A DNA stretch of 64,000 nt from Telopea speciosissima. Taxonomy: Eukaryota > Streptophyta > Magnoliopsida > Proteales > Proteaceae. The stretch covers positions 71,418,984 through 71,482,983 of the forward strand of contig NC_057919.1 in NCBI RefSeq assembly GCF_018873765.1. Direction: 5' to 3'. Every line of letters begins with the position of its first letter. The first letter of the stretch is position 1. Of the stretch, positions 11,686 through 23,401 are shown in pieces. A program made the position numbers and the translations under genes. The notes under the pieces are model-generated. The model saw only the letters and a list, made by a program, of their open reading frames with translations, was not told the DNA's origin and searched no databases.

Positions 11686-13330
11686 AGGCCAACCATCAAA
11701 CTGCCGAATATCTGCAATGAAGTCCATCCTATCAAAACCGGAACTGTAAAGGACTCTGGCACTAACCAAACGGATGAGAATTCTATGAAGGTGCCAAATA
11801 TCAAGCCAAAATCTGATTAAGGAACCGTCATCAAACAAGGATCTGATCACCCCAAGAGCAAGAGGTCTGAGCTGCAAGATCTTCCTCCACACCCAGGAGG
11901 CATCAGAAATAATAAGAGCAATCGAAATGGAATCTAAATGGAGATGACAGAAAAACACCAATCCACCCAAATGCTCTTAAGTTTGGACGCAAGCTTCTAG
12001 ATCAATTTGAGAATACCCACCTGGTTGACATCTTTAATTCTTCTCAAACCTAGAACCCCCCTCCCCTCTTCTTTTGGGAGGCAGACGGAGGCCCAACTAA
12101 CATGATGAAGGAACCTATTAGCATCACTACCCTTCTAAAGGAAAGCACACATGAGGGATTCCATGTTTGATATAATTGACTGGGGCAGCTCGAAGATACC
12201 TGACCAATAGATAAAGGAAGGCTAGAGAACAGATCGGGTAAGCTCAAGGTGACTGGCATATGAAAGCAGCTTGCCCTTTCAAAGCTGGAGTCTCTTGCAC
12301 AAGAGCTCTAGCATAGGAGAACAGTAGTGAGCAGACAACCAGGAGGGGATCAACGCTAAGCCGAGGTACTTGACCAGAAGACGGCCCAAAGAAAACCCAG
12401 ACAAGGGAATAAGAGAGGACTTAAGATCATCACGGACCCCTTCCAGAAACATGAGGGATTTGGAGAGGTTAATACGGAGAATAGACATGCTCTCAAAAAG
12501 GTGAAAGTAGGACAATATAGCCTCAAAGGAAGGGATATCAGCTCTAGAAAAGATCATGACATCATCAGCAAAAGCCAGATGAGAGAGATTGAGAGCCTTA
12601 CATTTGGACATAGGGGAGATGAGCTGCTAGTCCATAGAAGATTGAATGCTACGGGAGAGCACTTCAAGAGCTAAGGTGAAGGAGGTAAGGGGAGAGGGGG
12701 CAACTTGGTGGATGCCAACAGAAGAGGCAAAAAAAACCAGCAGGGCTGCCATTAATAAGCAGCAAGAACCGGGGGAGGAGATGCAATGGGAAACCCAGTT
12801 AACAAAGGTAGGAGGGAATGACATTTCTGCAAAATACTGAGAATGAAGGCCCAAGACAAAGAGTCAAAAGCTTTATGGATATCAATTTTCAAAAGGGCAG
12901 AATGGCGGGTGGTGTTTTCTGTTAAACCCTTTGACAAGATCATTACAGAGAAAAATATTGTTAGAGATGCTCCTACCAGGAATTGATTGGGACTGACTAG
13001 CTGGTCTACCACTAACTTCAGCCTATTGGCAATGAACTTGTACAGCAAGTTGCAGAGGGCAATGGGTGGAAATCTGACAAGGAGGTAACTTCTTTCTTAG
13101 GGATAAGGCAGAGAAAGGTTTGGTTGATCCCATGAACTTGACTGGGGTTGAAAAAGAAACTACGTACTACCTTGATAAGGTTAGGCTTGATGATATCCCA
13201 GGCAGAGGAGAAGAAGGCCATACTGAAACCATTCGAGTCGGGGGATCGATTGGCCTTAAGGGAGAGAATAGCAAATAGGATTTCCTCATCCAAGGGGATC
13301 AACCAAACCTGTCATAGCAAGATGGAATAG
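11686..13330 (-). mobile_element. L1-type LINE, reverse-transcriptase part (split by copia element 1)
   Basis: Broken reverse transcriptase on the minus strand: LIPKKEVTSLSDFHPL (13302-13018), ANRLKLVVDQLVSPNQ and HKAFDSLSW (13048-12752), catalytic LAFADDVMIFS (12611-12279), then SDASWVWRKILQLRPLA and WLDIWHLHRIL (11970-11690). Frames change several times. Endonuclease and ORF1 are not recognisable to the right, so the copy is 5-prime truncated or decayed. It continues at 4635. Confidence 0.85.
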
Positions 13331-13475
13331 CAGATAGGATTTCAATAAAAATGCTTATTTAGCAAATGGAGAGGATATCACATTTTTTCATCCGGGCCTG
13401 GAGCTCGATTGGCCTTAAGGGAAAGGATAGCAGATAATATTTCAAATAAAAATGCTTATTTAGCAACTGGAGACT
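13240..13475. repeat. Small partial triplication at the LINE edge
   Basis: Phrases such as CGATTGGCCTTAAGGGA and AATGCTTATTTAGCAA recur at about 13245, 13325-13370 and 13400-13470. This looks like local duplication of the 5-prime edge of the LINE with neighbouring sequence. Confidence 0.55.
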
Positions 13476-14740
13476 AGAGCTTTGAATACTAAAGTAGGCT
13501 TGATGCAGTTCAGAAGAACAAGAGAGACAAAACTGCAGGACAACAACCAGCAGTAGACCAAGGCTGTCGATTGGACCAGAACTGAACCAAGAGACTGGTC
13601 TAATCAACTGGATCACTTTAATATCCAGATTCATTGAATTCTGATATAAGCAAGGCTGGAATTTAATCATATTAATATCTCATCTTATCAGATCAGCCTA
13701 GTCAGCAGTCCACATTGTGGAGGTGCTGGAGGGCCAAAGAGAGAAAGGAAAACTTCTGAGATGGAACTCAGAGTTGCAAAGGGGAAAGAGAATCATGCAT
13801 TCACAGCTCGTGGCAGCAACCAACAAAGCAATTCATTCTCTATTCAAAATCTGTCCATCGGTTACAAGCAATGCCCATATTTAAAGTTGTAAAACTAAGA
13901 CTCCTAACTGGAATGTAAAACTGAAACTAACGAAAGTAACTTGCATCCAACCTCTATCTCTCTATCATAGTTGTCAAGGCGTCGCCTAGGCATCCTAGTG
14001 GTTTTCTGGAGGCTGGGTGCCTGCCGACTTGAGCATACTTAAAAAGGCGAACGCCTTGGATGCCTAATGGGCTGGTTGGGCGCTTAGTATGGTGCTTGTG
14101 TTTTTTGGTTGTTTTTTTTTTTGAGTATTGTAATTACTAATGCTTTCACTAACTTTCCTATTGACTTGTGACTTTGTGTAAAGAATAGACAATCCTGAGA
14201 AGTATTGGATCAAATATGTAAGGGGCAAAAAAGGAAAAACCCTTCATCGAAGAATTTATCCTTTTGTGAGAAATCAGAACTAAGAAAGTAGTGCATGAAC
14301 AGTGATGCAGTTCGTCTTCTTTAGTTCTTCTCTCCGGTGGTTTCTTCTCCGAGCAATAATCTGGCAGCGGCAGCATCTTCCCTCTCCTAATCGGTAAGTT
14401 TTTTTTTTTTTCTTTTGTTCAATCGCATGTTCTTCTCTGCATTTTTTTGTTAATCTGTTCTGCCGACTGCCGCATTTCTTCTTCTTCTCTGCATTTTTCT
14501 CTCTTCTTTTTTTCTTTTTTGTTAATCTGTTCTGCTGCAGTGCCGCACTTCTTCTTCTCCTCTGCATTTTTTTCTTCTTCTTGTATGCTCTTCCCACCCC
14601 ACCCCCTTTTTTGTTTTTTCATTCTTCCCTCATGGTTTTTTTTTTTCTTTGTGTAGTGTCAAGTGTGTTCTCTATTTTTTTTCTTCCTGTGCTGTTCTTT
14701 TGTTTTGTTGTGTAGTGTGTTTTGATGTTCTCTGATATAT
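13476..14740. other. Non-coding repeat-derived DNA with a possible hAT-type left end
   Basis: No gene. Near 13968 starts CATAGTTGTCAAGGCGTCGC with GCCTAGGC and AAGGCG repeats, which resembles the left end of a plant hAT-like element and may belong to the transposase relic at 14767. The stretch 14400-14700 is T-rich and C/T-rich low complexity. Confidence 0.4.
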
Positions 14741-14766
14741 AGTAGCATTCCCATCTCAGAATTTAC

Positions 14767-15536
14767 ATGGATAATGTTAGATTAGTATCCTTACGCGATG
14801 AGGACCAGATGATTCAGGGGCCAGAGGAAGATCCAGAGCCAGATCCACAGAGATTCACAGAGGAGACTTAGTTTACTCATGAAACACAAGACGACGATCA
14901 TGGTGCACGTACCTTGAGAGGTTACAATCGACGTCCTCGCAAGAATAGACTTGGACCTACTGATGAGGCATCTAGGATGGATATATCAAGCTTCTCTGAT
15001 ACTATCGAAGCCATGAGTTTGGGGGAGACTAGAGGATATGGGCATTGGGTCACACCATCCTTTATAGCAGAGACCCCTAGTCCAGCACAACATCATGATA
15101 GTAGCTTCGAGAGCATCGGATCAGTATCATATGCTAGGTATGGACCGTAAGGTGGATATGTTGCTGGAACATCCTTCGAGAGCACCGGTTCATTTGGGTA
15201 TATGGGAGTGGCCATGATGCATCTTCTGCTACATATGGATATGGGAATGGGTTAGGTGCTGGGTCATCCTTTGTCGACAGTATCTTCGGGTATCCGGCCC
15301 AGCCATGTGTGCCGGCTCCACCTCCTTATAGTCTCGATGAGCCCTTCCTTAGATTGGGATATCTCAGAAAAATTGATGATGGGGTTTATAAATAGGAAAT
15401 TATGGACTCCTAGAACAACTAGGCCCAAAGCATGTCATGGGATACATATGTGGTGCATCCAGAGGAACGACTCCGACATCTTCAATGGTTTGCAGCTCGT
15501 GGATTAGACCCACCAAGAAACTCTACTTGGAATTGA
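14767..15536 (+). pseudogene. hAT transposase relic, C-terminal tail (related to the 15662-20924 element)
   Basis: Plus-strand broken reading frame matching the tail of the minus-strand transposase in the neighbouring element. Shared order: THETQDDDHGA (there DHATQDTDHGA), MDISSFSDTIEAMSLG (there MDIDDLSSSVGGLSMG), YGHWVTPSF, SSFVDSIFGYP (there SSFIDDIFAYP), RLGYLRKIDDGVY (there RIGYLQYVDDSIY), and a final GLDPPRNSTWN before a TGA. Stops and frameshifts occur at about 14869, 15150 and 15230-15290. The BED and core domains are not present, so this is the 3-prime end of a second, older family member. The younger element is inserted just beyond its stop codon. Confidence 0.72.
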
Positions 15537-16974
15537 GTGAGTGTTGTATAATTTATGTTTTATTTGGTTAAGATGAATTATTTAGTCTTCTAGTACTTTA
15601 AGTATATGTGAACTTAATATTTATAATATAGCTAATGTACATTGTACATTAGCATTCAGCGCATGGTTTAATATCTCGCGATATATCGGTATCTCGGGCC
15701 TACTGAGACATCCGAAATTTTGCGAAATATTCCCGAAATATTGCATTTTTTCTGCAATATTTTAGGGGTCCATCTCGGGGGGTATTTGGCCATATCTAGG
15801 CCTAAAACTTCATGGACACCCTTATTTAAGCTAAATAAATACATTTAAACCATAAAATTACAAAAAAATGAATTCAAATTGGTGTTTTGGGCTTGCAACC
15901 TTGATTGACATACGGTCGCCGACCCTAATGTATAAATAATTAAATACACATTGATTAGGCAATTAAAGACATAAAAAAAATGTAAACAAACTAATTAAAA
16001 CTCATAAGACATAATTCATAAATTATATTCTCATAAACTCCATAATAGTCAATAACTCAAAACTCAGTAGCTCATATGCTTAAAGCCTTAAAGGCTATAC
16101 ACAAAGTGTCAAAATCTCAAACTCACAACTCACAAGTTCACAAATCAGTGAAATCACAACTTACAAGTGCTAATAATAGTTGTTGTGCCTCCCTGGATCA
16201 ATCCCAGTCATGCTCCGCTGGAGTCGACGTCCATTGTTCTCTATTTGAAGGATATATGTGGACCACGGTATAGAATCGGAGAAGAAACGAGTGTAGTCAT
16301 CCACAAGTGTCATGTAAATGGAGTCATCAACATACTGTAGATAACCTATCCTAGGATATATGCTAGGGTTACCAATCGGTCCAGTCTGTGAAGAAGATGA
16401 TCCAATGTGATATGCTGTCGGCGCCGGCGGAAGAGGCATTGGCACTGGCTGCATGTATGGCTGGTGAGGTCGGAAGCTAGGCCCCCTAGGATATGCAAAG
16501 ATGTCATCTATAAAAGATGATCCAGTATATCCCTGGGACTGGGATTGGGACTGGGACTGGTAGTCATAGTCCCGTACCCCACTAAACTGCCCATATGATC
16601 CATATCCATATCCACCGTAAGGTTGTGATGCACTATAATCCGATGACAATGGAGTGGTATGTGCATCAAAAGATAGGGCACGCCAATGCCCAGTCGGTCC
16701 TCCCTCCCTATTACCCATACTCAAACCGCCAACAGAGCTAGATAGGTCATCAATGTCCATGTAATTAGATTGCAACTGTGTTTGTCGACCCCTACGCTTC
16801 CTGCTGTATAGTTGTAGGTGGCGTCCTGAGGGTGGGGGTGCGGGGGCACATGCTCCGTGGTCCGTATCTTGTGTGGCATGATCAAATTGTCTCTCTAGTG
16901 AATCGGACTGGCTCTACAGGCGCCGTATCCTCGCCTACCACATAATACTCTCGCATGCCGTCAAAATCTTCACC

Positions 16975-17045
16975 ACCACCACCACTACCACCACCACCAC
17001 CACCACCACCACCACCACCATCACCATCACCACCATCATCATCAT
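16975..17045 (-). repeat. CCA trinucleotide run coding for poly-Gly in the transposase tail
   Basis: A run of CAC/CCA repeats on the plus strand, read as glycine with single Asp and Ser residues on the minus strand, just after an acidic DEDW/SDDDD stretch. A similar ATC run at 19380-19430 codes for ten aspartates. Confidence 0.85.
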
Positions 17046-17714
17046 CTGAGGACTTAGACCAGTCTTCATCATCAGCAACATTGCCACCAGTGGGCTGGAA
17101 TGGTATGGGTGAGGCTTCCTGTGCATGTATCTGACCCTCGTCAGTCATATAATCATCCACATCAGCACCAATCTCGGAAGCTATCACGGGGTCGGGCCTT
17201 CCTCCCTCCTGATCCAACACTGGCTCACCTCTATCCCTCACCCAATCCACAATAGGGTCCTCATCGTCTGAGTCAACTTGAAAGATGTCGGCGAGGTCAA
17301 TAGTACCCCTTTGTCCCTCATGTCCCATGCGTATGTGTTGCTGTTTCAGCCTCAAGTTGTAGTGCACATACACCATGTCAGATAGACTTTTAGACCCCAA
17401 TCTATTGCGCCTCTTAGAGTGGATGAGTGCAAAGGTACTCCAGTTCCTCTCACAGCCAGATGCGGAACATGTTTAGGCAAGGACTTTGATTGCTATTCTT
17501 CGTAAGTTCTTAGCCGATTCCTCATACAACACCCACCATTCAGCTGCATTACAAGTTACAACAAAAAAAGACATGTGTCAAATGTTGTTTCAACTTTCAA
17601 ATTTCAATACATATGTAATTTAAAACTTAAAAGAATTACCAGCATCACCACGTGCTCTGCCTTGTATCGCAGCATCAGTTCCAAAACTTCCCAATGCATC
17701 CCTAAATATCTTGA

Positions 17715-17910
17715 TCTACAACCATGTGGAAAATTAGTAAGAACTTCTTCACTACTTGTTTGAAAGCATCAATAAGTTGAGTTTCCAAATGAATTGTAAG
17801 ACTCACCTCATTATTGTAAATTGCTTGTAGTGCACCATCTGGCTCCAACTTCTTCACTACTTGTTTCACAGCGTCAATAAGTTGAGTTTCCAACCCAAGC
17901 CTATTGTTAT
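17715..17910 (-). repeat. Internal duplication in the hAT transposase
   Basis: The phrase LETQLIDA(V/F)KQVVKK appears twice, from two near-identical DNA copies at about 17740-17790 and 17848-17900. This recent local duplication is one more sign the frame is no longer under selection. Confidence 0.75.
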
Positions 17911-19396
17911 ATTGATACTTAGGGTTCAAGTAGTATGCTGAAATTTGAGATATAGAATAGAGATATTATCAAATGCATAGGTAATTAGTAAATAATAATA
18001 CTATGAATTAGTTACATAAAACAAATTTACTCACCGACCTTATGCGGTGGATGTATAAGTTGATTCTCAGTGAGCATTGATGATATTCAAGAAGTGTTTG
18101 CTACTGAGAGGAGCCACACTGTAGACACTATCTTTCATAAAGTCCATTGCAGCATATAGGACTGGTATGGTTCGGCCCTTGAGAGCGGAGTCAGCAATAT
18201 GTAAAACTTTAAGTACCGGCTCCAAAACTTTCACCACTTTGCTTACTTTTGTCCAGAATTCCTCAAATGACATGGTTGCTTGTGCTTCCCTCGCACTTGC
18301 AGTCTTGGAACCCTTCCATCCAAACCACTCCTCAGAAGCAAATATACTTCTCAGTCCGGCCTTCTTTGTCTCAATGCTTTTTAGGGCAATGTAGTTGGTG
18401 GCAAATCTTGTGATGTCAGGCCTAACCAAGTCACCCCCACATTTTTCCCTCAGTAGAGTGAGTGCATAGGAGTGGTTGTATACAAAGTTGGTGACTTATC
18501 TTGCACTTTCAACCACAGTCTTCACCAACTTTAACTTTCCCATATCCTTTAGCATTAAATCAATGCAATGGGCTGCACAAGGAGTCCAGAAGAGCCAGTA
18601 TTTACTATTGTTCAGCATCTTCTCACCGGCCAGCTTGAAGTTGCTTCCATTGTCCGTTACAATCTGGACAACATTCTCAATGCCCACATCTTTTTCAACT
18701 ACTTCCTTTAACAATCTGTAAATGTATTTCGCATCCTTTATCTCTTTGGATACATCCACAGATTTGAGGAAAACTGTCCTCCCATCATAATAAACCATGA
18801 AATTGATAATGGACTTTCTTGTAGGCCCAGTCCATCCATCTGCCATTATAGTCACCCCATATGTCTCCCACATACTCCTCATCTCCCTAATGTACTCATC
18901 AATCTCAAACTTTTGTTGAGGTAGATAAACATTCATTACCTCATATGGGGTGAGGCCCTTGAATCCTGGGCCAGCCTCTGCAATGGTATCTATCATGGTA
19001 TCATAATGGGGGCCTTGTGCAGTGTTTGTTGGGATGGTATGGTATAGCATCCACTTAGCTATTGATTCTTTAACCAATCCCTTCATCCCCTTCCATGCTC
19101 CTTTGATTCTTGGTTGACTGCTTCCTTTCTTCCTATGCAATTTAGGATCTGATGCTGATGGTGGTACTGGTACTGATAAAGGTGTTGGGGCTGCCCTCAC
19201 ACTTTGTGATCTTCTAAAAGGAATGAAAGATCTAGAACCTGAACCACCAGATGTGCCAGCTCTTCCACTACCCCCTACTCTCTGTCTCTACTGATCATCT
19301 TGAAAACTAACTCTACTCCTTGAAACAGTCCGTCTAAAATCCCTAGCCTCCTCTGCTGTTTGTATGTCATCAAGTACTGCAATGTCCTCATCAAAG

Positions 19397-19427
<31 letters not shown>

Positions 19428-20969
19428 GGTATCGTCTTCCTCCTCCCATTGAACTCCTCACTGTATCCTCAAGTTGTTCTCTTATCCTCTGCTTGTCAGC
19501 CTTCCTCTTCTTCTTTCCCCTTAAACTGTCACCAATTTCTCTAGCTACTTGAGTAGGCACCATTTGACAACCCACAACATCTTTAGATCCTCCAGTTAGA
19601 TGTTGTTTAAGTCTACTAGACCCACCTCCCAAAAACTGCATGTGACAATAGTTACATTGGGATTTTCTCTTATCCCCATCAATTGGAGTGCCATGTAACC
19701 ATGCAATGTCACCCCTATGTTGGCTGACTGGTCTCTCTTGTTCCCTCTGTTCTCTTTGCTCCCTCTGCCCCCTCTCTGTTGACTACTTTCCCCCACCTTT
19801 TGTTTGTCCTTCGCACGTTGTCTATCACGATCCGCCATAATAATACTTGTTTACTGCAATGTAAGTAAAACAAATAATTAAAAACTTAATGTAGATGCAC
19901 TTCAATTGACACTTTTAGATTACTAATACACTTGTATAGCTATTTAATATTTTTCCCCTAACTCTTATATTTTTCACATAATTAAAAACAATTTTTTATA
20001 TATAATGTTAATATAAATATTGACCTAACACAACAAAACCGAAAAATTAGTAAACATAATATATATGTAATGCATTTCAAAACATTTAGAAATTACTTTC
20101 ATATTTTTTCATTATTTTTCAAACTTAAAACTCATATTTTTCCTTATTTATTTCTTTTTTTTTTATTTTTATATATATTTTTCTTAATTTCTAAAAATTA
20201 AAATAATAATTTATGGGCAGAAAAATAAATTCGACACCGTGAAGCCGTAGATCGACCATTGGTGTCTAACATATATTTAATTCATTCCCATCTAAGTCAT
20301 ATTACCCCTAATTATTTCCTATTTTAGTTGTAGGAAAATCAATTTTTAAAATCAGAAAATTAAAAAAAAATATACATATGGAAAAAAAAATTCGACACCG
20401 TGAGGCTGTAGATCGGCCTCCGGTGTCTAACATATATTAATATCATCACCATACAACATGTATTGAACATACTATTTTCAAAAAAAATTTGTTTTAGAGA
20501 GAAAAGAATTACCTTAAATAGTGAAAAAGCCTTCACAATCTTGCTAGGAGGTGTTCCCAACGTGTTTTTGGCGATGATCCTTCTAAGTAGATGAAGAACA
20601 AGTATGAAGATCCTTAGAATCCAAGTTGGAGGAGTAGAGAAGCAAGAAAAAAGCCCAAAAATCTGTTCTGTCAAGCTCTCGGTCAATATATCGACCGTTA
20701 GCTGGCGAAATATGGGTTTTATACCCATGTTTTAATGGGTCACGTGCACTGGTTTTTCGCATTTCGCCGATATATCGGTATGTGACCGAAATTTCACGAA
20801 ATGGTTGAAATATCGACCGACATATCGACTTTTTCCATTTCGCCCTTGCATTTTGTCTCGGCCATGTCGAAACTACCGAAATTTCACGATATATCGCCGA
20901 TATATCGCGAAATTTTGTACCATGATTCAGCGTACACTAGTAAACTTGGGTCAATAACCACAAGTACCA

Positions 20970-21210
20970 TTTGGAGTTTTTTTTTTTTTTGGGTGAAAAT
21001 AGTTCATGCATTGTGTTAAGAACGTCAAAAATTGGTTGCATAGAAAAAACCAGAGCAAAAAAAACACATTTCTAGTCCTCGAAACCACCAACCCGAGTTG
21101 GCTGGGAAAAAATACCTGCTTTCGACCAGTTTCGACCAAATCTCGATTTCTAGCTGGTCGAAACCTAGGTTAAAACCGAGATTTTGAACCTTGGTATTAA
21201 CCCTTAGTTC
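20970..21210. other. Mixed remnant with a further hAT-like right end
   Basis: A T-run followed by GGGTGAAAATAG resembles the 3-prime edge of the local LINEs. Beyond it the sequence ends CGAGATTTTGAACCTTG, close to the right end of the element at 9077-10257. I found no matching left end or duplication, so this is a truncated relative. Confidence 0.4.
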
Positions 21211-21272
21211 TGTGAAGCAGGTAGATAAGGAAAACCTGCAATTAATGGGCCCAACCAAAACTATAAAAAGAA

Positions 21273-21585
21273 GGGTTTTTTTCATGTACCGCCCCTGAGG
21301 TATCACGTAATTACAAAAACACCCCTCAGTTTTGGAAAATTCTGCGTGCCCCCTTGAGGTTCTTAAAAGTTAACACATGCCTCCGTTAGTGTAGGACTAA
21401 CAATGTTAAAAACAAAGGGTGAACTGACAAAAATGCCCTTGCAAGAAAAAAATAAAAACCTGCAACTCATCTTCCCCAAATCAATTGGGGAAGATAAGTT
21501 GCAGGTATCCTTGTAGGGAACACCATGGAAGTCGAGATCTCTGAGAGGCTGGTCAAACTCAAGCCTTTTTAAATGGAATTCTTAT
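21273..21585 (+). repeat. Left terminal inverted repeat of the Mutator-like element
   Basis: Reverse complement of 22690-22999 with few differences. It ends in a short open frame MEVEISERLVKLKPF starting at about 21524, which also appears (as MEAEISERLVKLKPLKK) reading inward from the other end. Confidence 0.88.
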
Positions 21586-22689
21586 TTAGATACGGCAGAG
21601 ATGAGAACAGTGAAAGCAGCAGAAGGAAAAGCTTGAAATGGAATTGCTAGTTTTAGGTTTTGATTTAAAAAAGGGAAAAGAAAGAGTAGAGTTGTCAGAA
21701 ACCTTTAAGCTTTATAAATATATATATAGCAATTATTGCAGATAAATCTGAAGAAAGAACAACTGATAGAGTGGAAGAAAACCAGGACTGAGGCAACAAT
21801 CACAATATCACTAGTTGACAATGAAATAGCAAAAGAAAGAATGAAAGAAAAGCTGAAAGCGCTGACCAATACGATCGTTATCAAAGGAAAACAAAGAAGG
21901 AAATGGCAGAAACCTGAAGGAGGTTTACAGTAGTATTCAGATCAAAAAGAAAAAAGAAAACGAAGAATTCGAGATCCTTGAAAACTGGATCGTTTCATTT
22001 CAGATTAGAACCTCGAACTCCAAAACTGAAGGTCAAGAAAGGGGAAAAAGTAAAAGTAAAAGAAACGAAAAAAGCTCCCAATGACAAACCGAACCTTTCT
22101 GCAGATTTCTCCCAAGGTCTTTCACCTCATTTTAGTGCGTTGACATGTTGAAAGATCAAAGCTTCTCAATTCCTGCAGGAAAGAAGAATTAAAATAAAAA
22201 ATCCCATAAGAAGTACGAATAAAAAGAGAGTGAAGTCACAGATTATGAGCGGAAGATCATTTGATACGAGAAAACTATCAAGCACAAACCCTAACAGTGC
22301 TCGGCAGCCATTTTCAAGATAATAAACAAAAGCGATCTAAAACAAAAGTTTATAGCTGTTTTCAAAAAGTTAGATTCCCTAATCGAAGTTTCATACCCTA
22401 CATAGAATGGCTCAAGAAGAAGATTCGTCTTCTGCTACTCACCAATGCAAGAGAAAATATGCAGAAAAAAGAATCCACATCTGAGCTTCGCAAGCAAGGA
22501 AGAAGAGGAGATGCTCTCTCAGAGAACGAAAAGAAATTGGAGATAGGTTGGGGAGTTTAAGTAGAAGTGTTGGAACCTTCTATACGTGCTCTGCCCATAT
22601 GGGGGGAGTGTCTGTGTGACTGGTGAAGGAGGCCTGAAGTGTATGTGTAAGAAAGCTGTGGTAGGAAAGAAATTTTCACTTGAGCTAAA

Positions 22690-22999
22690 CACTATTGTCT
22701 TCTTCAAAGGCTTGAGTTTGACCAGCCTCTCAGAGATCTCGGCTTCCATGGTGTTCTCTACAAGGATACCTGCAACTCATCTTCCCCAATCGATTTGGAG
22801 AAGAAGAGTTGCAGGTCTTTTTTTCTTGCAAGGGCATTTTTGTCAGTTCACTGCTTGTTTTTAACATTGTTAGTCCTACACTAACAGAATGGGGGTATGT
22901 GTTACCTTTTAAGAACCTCAGGGGGGCACAGAATTTTCCAAAACTGAGGGGTGTTTTTGTAATTACTGAAATCTCAGGGGAGGTACATGAAAAAAACCC
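22690..22999 (-). repeat. Right terminal inverted repeat of the Mutator-like element
   Basis: Mirror of 21273-21585. On the minus strand its short frame stays open for 76 codons (22749-22519), suggesting a captured coding start whose parent I do not recognise. Confidence 0.88.
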
Positions 23000-23214
23000 T
23001 AAAAAGAATTGTAGCAAATAAAAGATGATCGAGAAAAAGATACAAGGCTGGCTCACCATGAACAAGGCTAATGATTGACCATCATACCACTTCAAAACAA
23101 TCCCTTGACCATAACCAAAACCTAAATAGTTCCACTAAAGGTATGATGTTTAAAATGTTTTGTTTAGTTGATAACCCGATCCCTATAATCTCCAGACAAA
23201 ATTGACTTTGACCT

Positions 23215-23394
23215 TGTTAACAGAACAACTAGAGATATAATGCTTGAATGATCTTCTGATCACCCCAAGCCTCTTATTTATAATTGAAGAATAAATTATA
23301 TAGGATAAATATATCCCTACAATAGCCGACTCTATTAAGCGAGTCGGCTACACATAAAAATAAAACCCAAAAGACTGGTGTACATAATTCAACA
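23215..23394 (-). repeat. 3-prime LTR of copia element 2
   Basis: 180 bp, TGTTAACAGAAC...ATTCAACA on the plus strand. It lacks about 20 bp (around AATACCCCCATGATATTCTGG) that are present in the other LTR. Confidence 0.88.
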
Positions 23395-23401
23395 CTCCCC
23401 C

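Larger units (their letters stand above)
16170..19838 (-). pseudogene. hAT transposase (BED, DUF659, hAT dimerisation), disrupted
   Basis: The start is at 19838 (MADRDRQRAKDKQKV). A frameshift near 19740 lies within the BED zinc finger (CNYCHMQF...RLKQHLTGG). Next come a poly-Asp tract and an in-frame stop at about 19288. The DUF659 core is at 19200-18496 (GWTGPTRKSIINFMV, VVQIVTDNGSNF, TPCAAHCIDLMLKD), with a stop at 18496. Conserved middle: LKSIETKKAGLRSIFASEEW (18429-18067). The hAT dimerisation motif (CERNWSTFALIHSKRRNRL) lies at about 17440-17380. Then an acidic and poly-Gly tail and a Ser/Gln/Tyr-rich tail (16775-16170). Part of the gap at 17540-18060 may be introns. Known: such proteins bind element ends and cut and paste. 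This copy has at least two stops and two shifts. Confidence 0.85.
15662..20924 (-). mobile_element. hAT DNA transposon, complete ends, 5,263 bp
   Basis: Starts CATGGTTTAATATCTCGCG and ends CGCGAAATTTTGTACCATG: terminal inverted repeats with CATGGT outermost and a perfect inner CGCGATATATCGG match. It is flanked by an exact 8-bp duplication ATTCAGCG at 15654-15661 and 20925-20932, the hAT hallmark. Subterminal regions hold many CGATATATCG and GAAATTTCG palindromic motifs, probable transposase sites. It codes on the minus strand for a BED finger, DUF659, hAT dimerisation domain and a long tail. The coding part has stops and frameshifts, so this copy is probably not autonomous, but the ends look usable. 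Confidence 0.93.
21273..22999. mobile_element. Mutator-like element with long inverted ends, 1,727 bp
   Basis: Perfect 9-bp target duplication TAAAAAGAA at 21264-21272 and 23000-23008. The ends are inverted repeats starting GGGTTTTTTTCATGTACC, each about 310 bp (21273-21585 and 22690-22999). No transposase. Inside each end is a smaller palindrome, ACCTGCAACTCATCTTCCCC and its complement. The 9-bp duplication and long inverted ends are the classic Mutator signature. The middle (21590-22680) is A-rich and may include captured host DNA. Confidence 0.93.

Noticed and set aside
14280-14656. Lys/Glu-rich minus frames and Ser/Phe-rich plus frame
   Set aside because: Low-complexity C/T-rich DNA, probably non-coding leader of the old hAT element.
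16935-17126. Poly-Val/Met frame on the minus strand
   Set aside because: Frame-shifted reading of the CCA trinucleotide run that codes for poly-Gly in the transposase.
19364-19552. Ser-rich plus-strand frame
   Set aside because: Antisense of the poly-Asp segment of the hAT transposase.
13968-21199. One large older hAT element from CATAGTTGTCAAGG to GAACCTTG
   Set aside because: The two proposed ends do not match each other and the 8 bp beside them differ, so they cannot be the two ends of one insertion.
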